DNA of 64,000 nucleotides. It comes from Eudorina sp. 2006-703-Eu-15 (taxonomy: Eukaryota; Chlorophyta; Chlorophyceae; Chlamydomonadales; Volvocaceae). The stretch lies in assembly GCA_003117195.1 (NCBI GenBank), contig BDSI01000017.1, positions 1,105,362 through 1,169,361 of the forward strand, given 5' to 3'. This document shows, piece by piece, positions 1 to 11,599 of the stretch. Below the pieces are notes generated by a model that did no database searches, had not been told where the DNA came from, and saw only the letters and a list, made by a program, of their open reading frames with translations. Both the position numbers and the translations under genes were made by a program. Each line of letters begins with the position of its first letter. Within the stretch, counting starts at the first letter, position 1.

Positions 1-44
1 AGAAAGTAGAGGGTGTGGTGGACGTCGTTGTGACCTACGGCAAG
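1..44 (+). CDS. possible 3' end of a coding exon cut by the window edge
   Basis: Bases 3-44 read as KVEGVVDVVVTYGK and run straight into a good splice donor (AAG followed by GTAAGA at 45). The codon use (GTG, GTC, GAC, GGC, AAG) fits coding sequence in this genome. I do not recognise the family and could not find a convincing next exon downstream, so this could be chance. If real, the rest of the gene lies mostly to the left of the window. Confidence 0.25.
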
Positions 45-3000
45 GTAAGAGACGAACGCAATCTCACCACTCTTGTCTCAGGCATACGAGTTGTTCTGAC
101 AGACTTGCAAACTCATTCCGTGCATTCACCGTTGTTCTCACTGTTCTGAGTCTCCCATGCTTGCACTACACGCATTACGTGCAATACGCGTGTCCCTCCA
201 CTGCAGCCGGTTGTCCACTGGGGCTTCATTCCTACGGTCATACTGGTGGGCATGCTCACAACGAAGCCTCGGCCCACCCTGGGTCAGCTGCTGTGGCTCG
301 GGTAGAAGACTCGCAGAGCGGCACTGTGGCTGGGCCGCGCTGGTGCTGCAGCCTTCGCTGACTGCGGTATCCCAGGCGAAGCCGGAGGACATGAGATGCG
401 TGGAGAGCGCCGCGGGATGGCCGCAGTGATATCTGCTCGTGCCAGGGGCGGCAGATGCCTTAGGCAGCCGTATTAGCAACAGGGTTTACCGGCGCCCCCC
501 GGATGATCATCACCATATCAAGTTAGATCACTGTCTGGGGTGTCGTTCCCGCCCGGCGAACGTCGGGGTGATCCGTACGGTGTCTTGACGTCTGGCGCGG
601 CTAGAGTGTTTCCCTGGCCTGAACGCACTGCATGTGTCAAGAGCAGGTGCACGGTCACTTACTGAGTCATATGGTGCTGGCAAATGCATGGCCGCATCGG
701 CCAGGCTCATGCTTCGCCACATTGTAGTTGCCTGATTGGGGACGGGAATACAGGAAAGACTGTGGGTCGCCGGTGGTTTGTTGAGTGTGGATAGGTGCTC
801 ATTGACAGCGCCAAGGTTGCCTGAGGGACTCAGCTGCAGCGCGATGTTGCCTGCTGGACAACTGGAACGGAGCGTGATGATTTATAATCTTTGATCCATG
901 CCGTACTGCCCACCTCTTTCAGACCCAGTACGGAACTGTTGCAAGCTGCAATGCCTAGGGTCGACCGGTTCCATGGGCCGGTTGGACAGCGTGCACCAGT
1001 GCTTATGCAGTAGGCCCCGAAGCGGCCCACAAATGGACTCGGCTGGATTCGGTGGAATACTGCCAGTGCTGTTACATGGCTTCCCTCAGGAAGGCGGTGA
1101 CTGAGGGCCATAGGGCGCTTGCGCCCCTTACGTCCCGTCCTCGTGCCTCCCTGCGTCGGCTGCAGCGAGGGGCTGTGCCGCGGCCCCTGCACTGCGAATG
1201 GGACAGCGATGGCCACCGGCCCCATGCGGGATGAATGTCATTCAGCAATCAGCACACAACCCATCGACCTGCCCCTCCCTCCCCCGACCTGCAAAACCCC
1301 GAAGGGCGCGCGGCACATCCCTCCCCTCCCCTGGTGTGCGCGGGGGTTCCTTCAATCCTTCACAGCCATGCTTTGGTGATACGCCCCAGACCGTATGTGC
1401 TAATCTCCGTCAAAAACCCTGCTCCACCATAACGACGCATGGAAACGGACGACATCAACTATGCGTCTATGCCTAACAATTACGATCGTGAGCACGCGGG
1501 ACCATGGTACTCGGGACCATGGTACGCGGGACCATGCGAACAAGCAAGTGCAGCAAGCAGCAGCAGATGGGTTGCCGCCTGGGCGAGTAGGTAAAATCGC
1601 CTACCACGTCGACCCAGAAAAAAACCAACACCGGGGCCCCCAACGGGCCCGGCTTGCAGGGCGCACAACCACAAACCGTGAACAGAGAGCAACCGCCTTG
1701 CGTGTAGGCGTCTGCAGGGTAACGATACGGCAAACCCCGCGGGTCGGCAGCATCCTGCCCTCGCGAACGCCACGTCTCGTTTCCATGTCTGTGACCAACC
1801 GGAGCTCGGGGCGGCGGGGGCAGATCGCCGCCCAGTCGGGGCCACCGCGACCCACCACCCCACCCTACCCCACCTAGCCCTTGTGGTGGAGCGAGCTCTG
1901 AACGACCCATTCAGCCATACGGCAAACCCAACCGATCAACCCGGCCATGAGACACACCGTTATTGTTTCCACATCCGCGTACGCCGCCTACACAAACACA
2001 CACCAACAGCTGCACACGTCAGTTGCTGATGTGTGCCTCAAGTGTCGCGCTCTGAGCGCTGTGCCCGCCAATCTGTCTATCGGGCGTCGTTCCACGTGCA
2101 GCACAGTGGGTGGCATCGTCGCACAGTCGCGTGAGACGCCGGAGGGGCCTGAACCCCCCGGGGGCCAACTCCGGGGTTCAACACCGGCCCCTTCGAACAT
2201 CTCGGGTGCCCGACCCTCCTGTGTCACGGCGGGGAACCAATCAAGTACCCGGGAGCATATTGCTTCAGCAACAATAGCACATCACATCGCCGCGTGCATC
2301 CCTCCCTGTAGCCACCGTAGCACATGTGTGGTCACCGCCACACACACAAACACACCGCGGCTCAGTTTTTTAACACACACACCGCACCGCACCTCTCCCC
2401 GACATGGCCCAAGCCACCACCGCAGAACGCGTCGTCCATCCCACCATCGGGGAACCGGCCGTCCTGCAAAGGGGGAAGCATCGTCCAAGCTGAGCCGAGC
2501 AGCAGCCGCGATTTGCCGCCCTGAACATCCAGCAAACAGCAAAAATAATAATCTGATCGTCATTGGCGGGTGGATGGGATGCATCTGCTCCGCTGGTCGT
2601 CGCGCCTCCCCTCCCCTGCCCTGCCGGAATATCGGACGCGGGACAGGGCGGGACTGCGCAGGTACCTCCCCTCCCCTGCCCGCCCAAGGACACACACACA
2701 CACCCCAATCAGGCCGCAAGCGCATCCACGCTCGACTCCACCTCGTCCAGCACTCGTCCTCTTCAGTCAGCTTCACCCAGCTCCACCCAGCTCCCAGGCA
2801 GTGAACCTCGGTGTCTGTTTCGCTACACACGTGGTGATAACAACACTCAGCCGAAGCGGGTTTTCTTCTCGGCCACCCAGCTAAGCCCCTCTCTGCAGTG
2901 CGTCGCCTACGCCCGTTCGCCTCGGACCGCCCTTTAGTTCAAAGGGCGCTGAATAGAACAACGCGGACAGACACCCACGCACATACATACACACACATAG

Positions 3001-4249
3001 GTACACCCAAGACGGCACTCGACGCGTACCAGAGACCATCACGCCTCGTGAAAGCCGCCCGCCGCCCGGGGCAGGGGGGGGGCATCATGGCATCCTCGCT
3101 CACATGCACGGCACGGGGAACCGTACCACAAATCTTCCTGGAACCATTGAGGAAAACAAACCCGACAGGGGAAGGCATTCTTCTCCGCACAATTATTCCT
3201 GCAGCGGCCCTGCGGCGCCCTCACAGCCTCCGGTCAGGGAGGCAGGGGCGCCACCCAGCACGCAGCGCACAACGCCGCCACGCAACGCTCCCCTCTTTGT
3301 CTCCGCAGTCGAGTCCGGAGGAGCTCGGCCGCAATGCGCCGCTTCACCCACTCACCTAAATAATACCTCCACAGCGGACGTCGGTCGACGCCATTCCGGA
3401 CACCCGGACGCACTCTCCCCTGGACCCTGGGTCAGGGCCACCGGCGCGGCTCCATGCAAATTGCACATGCACAGGCAGAGCCCAATCGGGGTCGGCTTCC
3501 AGTCCTGGCGCCTGGAGGCGGCAGCCGGGTCAGCGTCGTCCTGCCCTGATCCTCCTCCGGCAATGCCACGGCCAAGCCACCCAAGGGATCAATGTCATTC
3601 GTACGCGTTCTGCTGCCCAGGCGCCTGCCCCGTCCTGCCGTCCGGCAGCTTAGGCCTCCCCTTCCTGCCCTGCGCTGCATACCCCAATCCGCTAGGCATC
3701 TTCCAACCCCATTCTTAGTGCCCCTCCTCACCTTTCACCGATCTCTCCCTCCGGATTCGGACAGGTAGGCCCTGGGGCCACCGCGGCTGCAAGACAAACG
3801 AAAGAAGCTCCTGCCATCCCCGCGAATACCGACCCTAGAAATGAACACCAACCGAAACTACGTCGCCAGGAACGACGGCAAGAGCCGAAAGCACCAAGAA
3901 CAAAGGCGCAGGCGGCCAGGGCGGCAGGTGGACAGCGAACCTCGCCTCCCAGCACCAGCACCGCGTGTAGAGCAGCCCCTGCCCGCCTGCCAGAATCGCG
4001 CGTGTGCACCAAAAATCTGAAAACTGAGCCGCGAGAAACGGGGAGCGTGTGCTTAGAGAAGAGACCCGGAGGCGCGTGTGCCGGCGTCCCCCAGTTAACG
4101 GCCTGGGACCCCTAAGGGTGGTCGTAAGTCATTTGGTGACTCGTCACCACTGGCCACAGCGCCACCGCCCGCCCCCCGAGGACCACCAACCGCCGCTGCG
4201 CGAGCACGCCCGCACGCCGTCCCTCGACCGCAGCCGCCGCCTCGCAGCC
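45..4249. other. gene-free stretch downstream of the carrier gene
   Basis: No reading frame here resembles a known protein. The plus strand is rich in C and A (CA/ACAC runs near 2333-2395, 2690-2705 and 2965-3000), so the minus strand is G/T-rich. That fits a long 3' UTR or downstream region of the minus-strand carrier gene ending at 4250. Three imperfect 15-bp units lie at 1495-1539, and two copies of a CCTCCCCTCCCCTGCC-type run lie near 2605 and 2665. Long open frames such as 1947-2804 have low-complexity Thr/Pro/Arg/Ser translations and look like chance. Confidence 0.5.
1495..1539. repeat. 15-bp tandem repeat, 3 units
   Basis: Three consecutive units of the form CGCGGGACCATGGTA (1495-1509, 1510-1524, 1525-1539), with one change in unit 2 and two in unit 3. 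It lies in gene-free sequence and has no evident function. Confidence 0.7.
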
Positions 4250-7200
4250 TCACGAGCGGCCCTGCGGGTTGATGGAACAAGCTGCAAGGGGGCAGCTGCA
4301 GCTCTTACCCGCCGCCGCGGGGCCGCTGTCACCGCTGCTGCTGCCACCGCACGCGGCTGCAGCAGCCGGGGACCCAACCGGCGCCGCCGCTGCCTGCTTC
4401 GCTGCGATAACGCCGCCGCCAACTGCAGTCGCCCTGCAGCCGCAGGTGGTCGCCAACGCACAGGGCTCTCCTCCTGCTGCTGCTGGTGGTGGGTGCTGTT
4501 CGTGGTGCTGCGAGGGTGGTGAGTGCTGGGGCTGCGCCGCCGGACACCCCAGCAACCGCTCCGCTGCTGCCGCAAGCGCGACCGGCGGCAGCGCATCTGC
4601 GGCCCCCTCACAGCCGCTGGAGCACGGCTGCGCGGGGGCCTCCAGGAGGTCCGCCAGGGCCACTCCGGAGCCGCCGCAGGGCGTTGAGCCGCCGGGACCG
4701 CACAGCGCGGCGGGCTGGCCGGTGGCGGCGCTGGTGCAGATGCGGCCCACCACCTCCTTGTCGCCGTCGGGCCCCGTCAGCACCAGCGGCACGCAGCGCT
4801 TGTGGAGCATGTTCTTGACCTGCTGTTCCTCCTGCTGCTGCTCCCAGGTCACGATCAGCGCGCGGACGGCCTCGTAGGTGCCGAATGAAACGCAGGCCAT
4901 GGGCACCAGCCGCAGCGTCGCAGCGCCGATGCCCCTGAGAGCGCACGCGATGGGTGGAGGTGAGGTGGCGTGGCGTGGTGTGGTATGGTGTGGTATTGTG
5001 TGGTGTGGGGAGATAGGGGCGGCGGACGGCAGTAGGCAGCAGCGAAGAGCGACCGCGGGAGACCGGAAACAGCTCCAGAGGACAGGATGCCCACACTCGC
5101 TCAACACACTCGCTCACGCACGTTTCCTCTTCAGCTGAACACATACAGGTACGAGAGCCGGTTTCGAAGCACGGCACAGTGAGACTTCGGGGTCGCCGCC
5201 GTGTGCCCCTAAGTGGAGCGGCATTCGACAGTACGGCAAGAGCACAAACAGCCGCCAGCTACACCGCCCATCCACCTAAACCCTTAATCTTCTGGACCGG
5301 CGCCTCGCGAAGCGAAGCACCGGTAACTGCGCGCTGCCCCCGCCCCGCCCTCCCGCCCGTATATCGCCGTACCTGTACAACGCCGCCGGACCCCCTTCCG
5401 CCAGCAAGCTCCTCGCCACCGCCACCGCGCCCGTCAGCCCCCCGGCGCCCGACGTCACCTGCAGCCGCCGCGACACCGTCTCCAGCGGGAACGACACCAG
5501 CTGGCCCATGAACGCAGCAAACACGCCCGCCGCCAGCGACGCCGTCACACCCGGCTCCTCGTGGGTGACCCGCGTGTACGACTTTTTCAGCGCGTCGTGC
5601 AGGCCGTACGTGATCGCCGCCTCGGGGAAGATCGCTGCGACGGAGGGCCCGAGGCCCTTGTACAGCGCCCCGAGGCCCTCCCGCCGTACAATTGCCATCA
5701 GCGCGTCGACCAGGCCCGGGCCGGGCAGCGCAGTCAGAGTGGCGGCCGCCGCCGTGGCGACGGCGCGGTGGGGCGCCGCCGCTGCCGCCGCGGCGGCGGC
5801 TGGCGCCGCCGTGGCGGTGGCGGACATTGCCGCTGCTGCTGCGGCGGCCGCTGAGACGGTGACCCTGGAGCGCACCACCTCGAGGGGGTACAGGGCGATC
5901 CAGCTGGTGCAGCCAGCGAGGCCTGTGGAGGCGCGGCAGGGATCCGGGTGGGTGGCTTCCCAGAGAGGCGGGTCGCGGTTGGGTCTGAGATGAGGGATCC
6001 GTCGTCAACACACCACCAGCAGCATCAGCATGATGCGAAGACGAGCTGTTCTGCCGCATTCGGGACCACCCACGGGACCCTACGAACCTGCGGGACACTG
6101 GCCTCAGCCTGAGCCTGAGCCCGAGCCTGAGCCCGCGGATCATCCAGTGGCTGCCCACAGTTTGAGTGGACCCTCAGCGCCAAGCCGCGCCTGCTCTCCC
6201 CGCCTTTCCCACCTCCCTCCGCCCCAACCCCTCCCCCCCATCTCCCCGCAGCTCACCGGCCGCCACAAAGGTCTGCAGGTGGGTGTCGTCACCGATGATC
6301 CGCTTGAAGGCGTCGAACGCGAAGAAGTCCAGCGCCTTCTGCGGCGCCGACCGCATCACGTTGAGCAGGTTGCCCCGGTACAGCCCCTGCCAGCCCTGGG
6401 AGGACACGATGTCGCTGGCGGCCTGCCGCAGGGGGCAAAGGTGGAGGACATGGGCCTTGCGTCCGAGCACGCGCCCCGCAGCCCGCGGTGGGGCCACTCC
6501 CGCCAGGTGCGTAGGTGGGCTCCGCGGGCAGCTGCCGCCACCTGTCCGATCCGCGATCGCCCCCCTAGAGGTACCACACGGCCTCCGGGGGCCTGCCCCC
6601 CCTCCTCGGCACCTCTCCGCCCACATCCCAGCATGGTAACACCCAGCCACCCACCTACACGCCCTCTTAACACACAGGCACCCCCAATACACACACGGTG
6701 GGTAAGGGTAGGATTAGGGTAACATCGTGGGCCCAAAGGTTTATATGCTTTAAGGTTTCTCGCCGAGCACCACACACCTGCGCCAAGCTGCGGCTCTGCA
6801 GCTGCCCCGCCATGGCCGCAAGCCGCAATGTCTCCAGGGGGGCCGTGGCGGTGCGGGAGGTGGCGCCCGCGACCGCTCCCGCCAGCAGGTGACCTACGGG
6901 GGGGGCATTGGGGAACACACACGGACACACCTGGGAGGGTTTCTCGCTGAACACACGGACACACACGATGCGGGTTCCTTTCCTAAACACACAGGAGGTT
7001 TCGGCGGGGGGAATGCGGGCAGGCGAGCCAGCCAGTCGTGGGTCAGGCGATATGCTTCCAACCGGGGGGTCTGCTTGCCCCGCGGGTTCGGGTCCCTTCC
7101 TCGGGGGAGCCCCACACAGGAGCCCCTGAGAGCCCTCGCGGGGGACCGGGTGGGCGTCTTCCTTCGCTCCCATGGCGGGACGGCCCGGCCTCCCGCAGCT

Positions 7201-10036
7201 GATGCGCCCCGCCCCAGCGTGATCGCCCCGTTGGGTGCTCAAGCACCCTGACCTGACCTCACTGCCCCGCGATCCCCCCCTACATACACACACGAGAGTC
7301 TTCTCTCCCTCTCTCTACACACACACACACGAGGATTGCTTGCTATATAAACACGTGGGATACGTTGCGTCCCTGGGTTGCGTCGGGTGGGCTTGCAGGA
7401 CTCCTCATTTCTCGCAGCCCAGTTTCCTTACTCACACCCCCTCAGGTCCGCTTCCTCGACATAGCGCACTCTCGGCCTCCCCGCCCACCCCGCCCCCAGC
7501 CCCGGCGCCGCACCCACCCCAGGGCGAGCCCTTGGCCCCGGCTCCGTCCCCCGTGCGACCGATGGACACCTTGTCCGACAGCTCCGGCGCCGCCCCCGCC
7601 GCCACCCAGTACTCCACCAACATGTCCTGTTGGGGCAACAACAGGAAGAAGTCCCGGAACTCCGAAAAGCCCAGCGAGCTGCGGGGACCGGGGGTGTAGC
7701 GGGATGACGGCGGGGACGGGTGGTCGGCGGGAAGAGCTATTGAAGGGGGGAGTCGATAGCGGAGCCGGGGGCCGGGGGACAGAGCAGCTGAACGACGGGC
7801 AGAAGGAGCAAGGTGACGCTGTAGCAGCCACCAGGATCACCGGCTGGCTGGTTTTATAGAATGTAATTGTAGGTTATTTATCTGTTTGGCTCCTTTGTAA
7901 CCGCACGCAGCGCCGCAAAATCCGATGCGTCCATGTGGGCCGGCCGACCAGCGCAAGCCCACGCACCCACCCGACCAGCGCCCCACCCGTGTTCCGGTGC
8001 CGCCTTGGAGTAGAGCTGCTTCGCCATCTTGGCCCTGCACCGGTAGATGCAGCGGGTCTTGGGGCAGCAGACCGCCACCCGGGCCAGGGAGGCGTCCAGG
8101 TCGTCCACCGAGATACGGCCGTCACCGTCTGCCGGGACAGGTTGCGGGTGAGGGTGAGGGGGCCAAAACGAACTTTACCAATGAGACATCATCTGAATCA
8201 TCATCTCGGGGTTAAACGACGGATGAGGGGGCTGCGAAATATCGCGGAGCTGGAGGTTATGAGGATGGACAACCTCGGGCCGAGTGCCGAGACGTGATGT
8301 GGACGTCTAAGCGTGTGCAGATGGCAATGTACGTCATCGAAGCGCCCGTTTACATGGAGAGGCGGCGCACAGCATGGCTGCAGGTTTGGGGGCGGCAATA
8401 TCTGCAGCCGTCACTTAAGCGCTTGCAGCTGCCGCAACCCGCAAGCCCTTCCACAATGCACATATGAGGATGCCCTTGTGGGAAACAGCAAACCAAACCC
8501 CGGCAATCACAAACGGACGGGCACCCAGTTCCCCATCCAGCATCCAGTCCCCCGCCCCCAAGAGGAGTGGCAGGAGCGAGCAAGGACGCAGGGACCTGAC
8601 GCCGAAAGCACGGCGCCAAATACGGCCCTTCCTTCGCCGCTCCGACCGCGCCGCAGCCAGGGCATCACCCTCCATCCTTGCAATGCCTCAAACTTCAATC
8701 GCCAACGACAGCAGTCTTCGTACCTGGCCCCTTCCCCCTCACCGCACCGCGCTCCACCATGTGACAAACCCCTTTCCTTTCCATCCCCGGCCTACCTTGG
8801 TCAAAAAGATTGAACGCTCGACGCAGCGCCTCCTCTCGGCTCCTCACGAACCTCCTGAACATAGCGAACGTGAGCTCTGAGTCCTCCGCATCCCGCTCCG
8901 AGTGCTGCTGCCGCTGCTGTTGCTGCTGCGGGGAGCTGTCCGCCACACCCTGGTTGCCGGGGCTGGTCGTCGTGGCCCGCACGGCGCTGACAAAGTTGGC
9001 CACGTAGCTAGAGGGCAGGCCGTTCCGGCCCGCGAAAGCCTCCAGGTCCTTCTCCGTGATGTGCCCCTGGGGTGGGCGGATGCAGACCGCCAGGGCGGAG
9101 TGGGTGGGTGGACACGTGGTAAGAGCGGACGGGGCGCCTGGTTAGTGCCGCGAAGACCAGGAGCTCACAAGAGGCTAGTCACAGCGTTAATGTGTTAACA
9201 TAGGAGCTGGCCTTCCGCCTTGGTGTGGACAGCTGGTATGCCCTGAACCTACGGATGACAGGCGCTGTGGTTTAGGCGCTGCCGACCCGCAGGGACCGCC
9301 GAGCGAAAGCCAAAGCTACTTCAAAGCGAATTCAATATGTGGATCCACAAGACGCACATGGCGCTGCAGTAGCTTCGCAAGTTAGCGGTGCGCCACGACT
9401 ACCAGCCCGCGCAAGGACATAACTAATGGCCCCAAGGCCATCCTTCAGATTAATTCATTGTGATCTGGCCTTAATCTGCATCATTGACAGATTCCATAAT
9501 CAGGAAATGAAAAAACAAGAGCAACTGGGTCGACTTCTGTTGACATGCATGTACGCCGGCGTGCATGACCATTTACTTTACCTTGCCATCCACATCGATG
9601 GAGTTGAACGTCTTTCGGAGTCCAGCGTCCCTGAGGAATCGCAATCAGGAAGCCGAGTCAACAGGCCGTCGAGTTGCTTGCCGGCACCTATGGTAAGGAC
9701 TAGGTTACAAACAACAACAACCGCGTCACAAACTTATGACAAGTTAGACGTCAACTTCAGCATGCTTCACAGGGCCCGGCCCTTTTTTCACCTGCCCTGG
9801 AAGAGGAGGGAAAGTCCTGTTAACGACGCGAGCAGTGACCGCGGTCCGTGATGGTCCCTTGACCGAGATACTGAGACAGATGCCAACAATGGCGCATATC
9901 GCGCTCTGTGACGGTCACGTTTGGTGTGTACATAAGTAAATGTGAGGTTAGCCTCGCGATGCTCCGCCTGAGTTTCAGAAACGTGTTCGCTAATTAATGC
10001 GGCTCCTCGTAAGCCGCCAGCGGTCGTAAAGCGCAT
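4250..10036 (-). CDS. EF-hand mitochondrial substrate carrier (SCaMC/APC-like)
   Basis: Calcium-regulated carriers of this family exchange adenine nucleotides and phosphate across the inner mitochondrial membrane; the substrate here is inferred from the family. Exons, all phase-consistent: 10036-9792, 9630-9582, 9066-8796, 8128-8041, 7678-7560, 6893-6778, 6422-6257, 5922-5373, 4934-4250 (762 aa). EF-hand loops lie near residues 94-105 (DVDGKGHITEKD) and 187-198 (DQDGDGRISVDD). A FSEFRDFF segment resembles the end of a further, incomplete EF-hand. The carrier part shows signatures PLETLRL (about 276), PLEVVRS (about 364) and PLETVSR in repeat 3. Oddities: an Ala-rich insert in repeat 2, Ser where repeat 3 normally has Lys/Arg, and an Ala/Gln/Cys-rich C-terminal extension of about 195 residues. 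Family members are usually near 480-500 aa. The first exon (ATG at 10036) was chosen only by splice phase and frame, and an exon between 8041 and 7678 may be missing. Confidence 0.85.
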
Positions 10037-11599
10037 CGATTGAAGCGGCAGCTTTAGGGTAGGGTCGTTTCCTGTCAAAATGCGCTCATTGGCTAACGCG
10101 ACGTTTGTCGATAGCAGACTTAAGTAACCTGCAGGTAATAGTGGTTCACGAAATGGAATTTGTCGACCACGACTTCGGTGTGAAGGTGTAGCTGACGCAC
10201 GCCGTACGGATTCGTCCCGGCTGGATTAGGGTGTGAGCGGCAAGTTGTCGAGGCCTCAAGAAACGCGGTTTTCCTTTCGCAGCTCTATTGTATCCTTATG
10301 CTTATAAGCTGGCCTGTGGGCTGGGGAAGGCTGGGGCTGAAACTATTTGACAAGCGACTTCTGCAAAATTATCGCCGCTGGTTTGCTGGATATGATATGT
10401 TCCTGATGAGCAGGTCTGAACGGTTGCCGCGAGGTATCGCGCACCCGCGCAGTCAACTACCAGCTGGCGTTGCACGGCGTTGCACGCTTGCTGTTTACAA
10501 GGCGAAGCCCAATGTCCCATGATCACAAGAATGTAGCAAGCTTTCACGTCTGTGATAATCGCTTGGCAAAAGTTTGGGCACGTGAAAACGTTGCCCGTGC
10601 CTTAGCGCCTCGTGCGGGCAGGCCCGGATTCTATTGCCTTGTGTTGCCCAGAGATGAAAGCCTGTTCATAAGATAATAAAAGAAGTTCACGCTGCACGTA
10701 AGCCACTTCTCAGTATAACAGAACTCAAATTACTAAACACCGGCGGTCGGCGTCATCTGCGTCGTCTGCGTCACCCCAGCACAGCGATACCCGAAGCTGT
10801 CAGCTACACGGTAACTAACATGCACATTTTTATAAACATGGAGGAATCGCTCTGCCCATGTGGTAGCCAGTGCTCGGTTGCCAACCGTCTGTGAGTCATG
10901 CCCCTCGCGCGTCGTGCCAAGTACCATCGCATGCAGCATGCATTCACGGCATCCAGCACCACTGAAGTCAGTCTCTTTTTCCGCAAGTGTTCGCAAGGAG
11001 ACTGACCAGTCAGGTGGTCGCCACGTGTGATACGTCTCGTACGGGCTGTGTCAGCAATCACATCCCGGGTGGGCAATAAGAGGAATGCGGCCGCGGCTCC
11101 AGAACCATGAAGCAAGTGCCGCGGCTCGCTCTGCCCCTTGCGCTTGCCTTGCGCTACCCCGCTGCTCCTTGTGCCTGAAACCTGCTTGTCACCCCTGAAG
11201 GATATGGCGTGGTACGATGTTCCCATTCACACCCACCACTAACGCCCATCTACCCGTGCTAAGCGCCCGAGCAAGCACATGCTGCCGACGGCTAATACCG
11301 ATGGCCCGCGGGGTCCCTTGTAAAAGAACATCATCGATAATAAGCACATGCCGGCCACTGCATCTCATGTTTGATACAGTTTGTCCTACGCGCCGTTGCG
11401 TCGCTCATTTCTCTCAAGTACACAACACCCCTCTTCGCCGCCGGGCTGGTTGGTTCGGGTTGGTCTCTTGCTGAACTCTCCTTGCCCCCTTAAATAACCA
11501 ATGCACAGTTCCGTATTAAAAAATCAATCCCGCCAGCCAAACTGCATTAAAAGATCTCGTGTTCGCGAGGTTTGTAACATCGATGACGCTTTGGCGGCA
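10037..11599. other. intergenic, between two tandem minus-strand genes
   Basis: This holds the upstream region of the carrier gene and the 3' flank of the giant protease gene. Lower GC than the coding parts. Reverse-strand TGTAA (plus TTACA near 10494) could serve the giant gene as a polyadenylation signal. I see no gene. Confidence 0.4.

Noticed and set aside
1947..2804. 285-codon plus-strand frame
   Set aside because: Low-complexity Thr/Pro/Ser/Arg translation over CA-rich repeats, no splice context and no family resemblance.
6700..6722. Telomere-like GGGTAAGGGTAGGATTAGGG
   Set aside because: Too short and irregular, lies in a carrier intron, and does not match the algal TTTTAGGG repeat.
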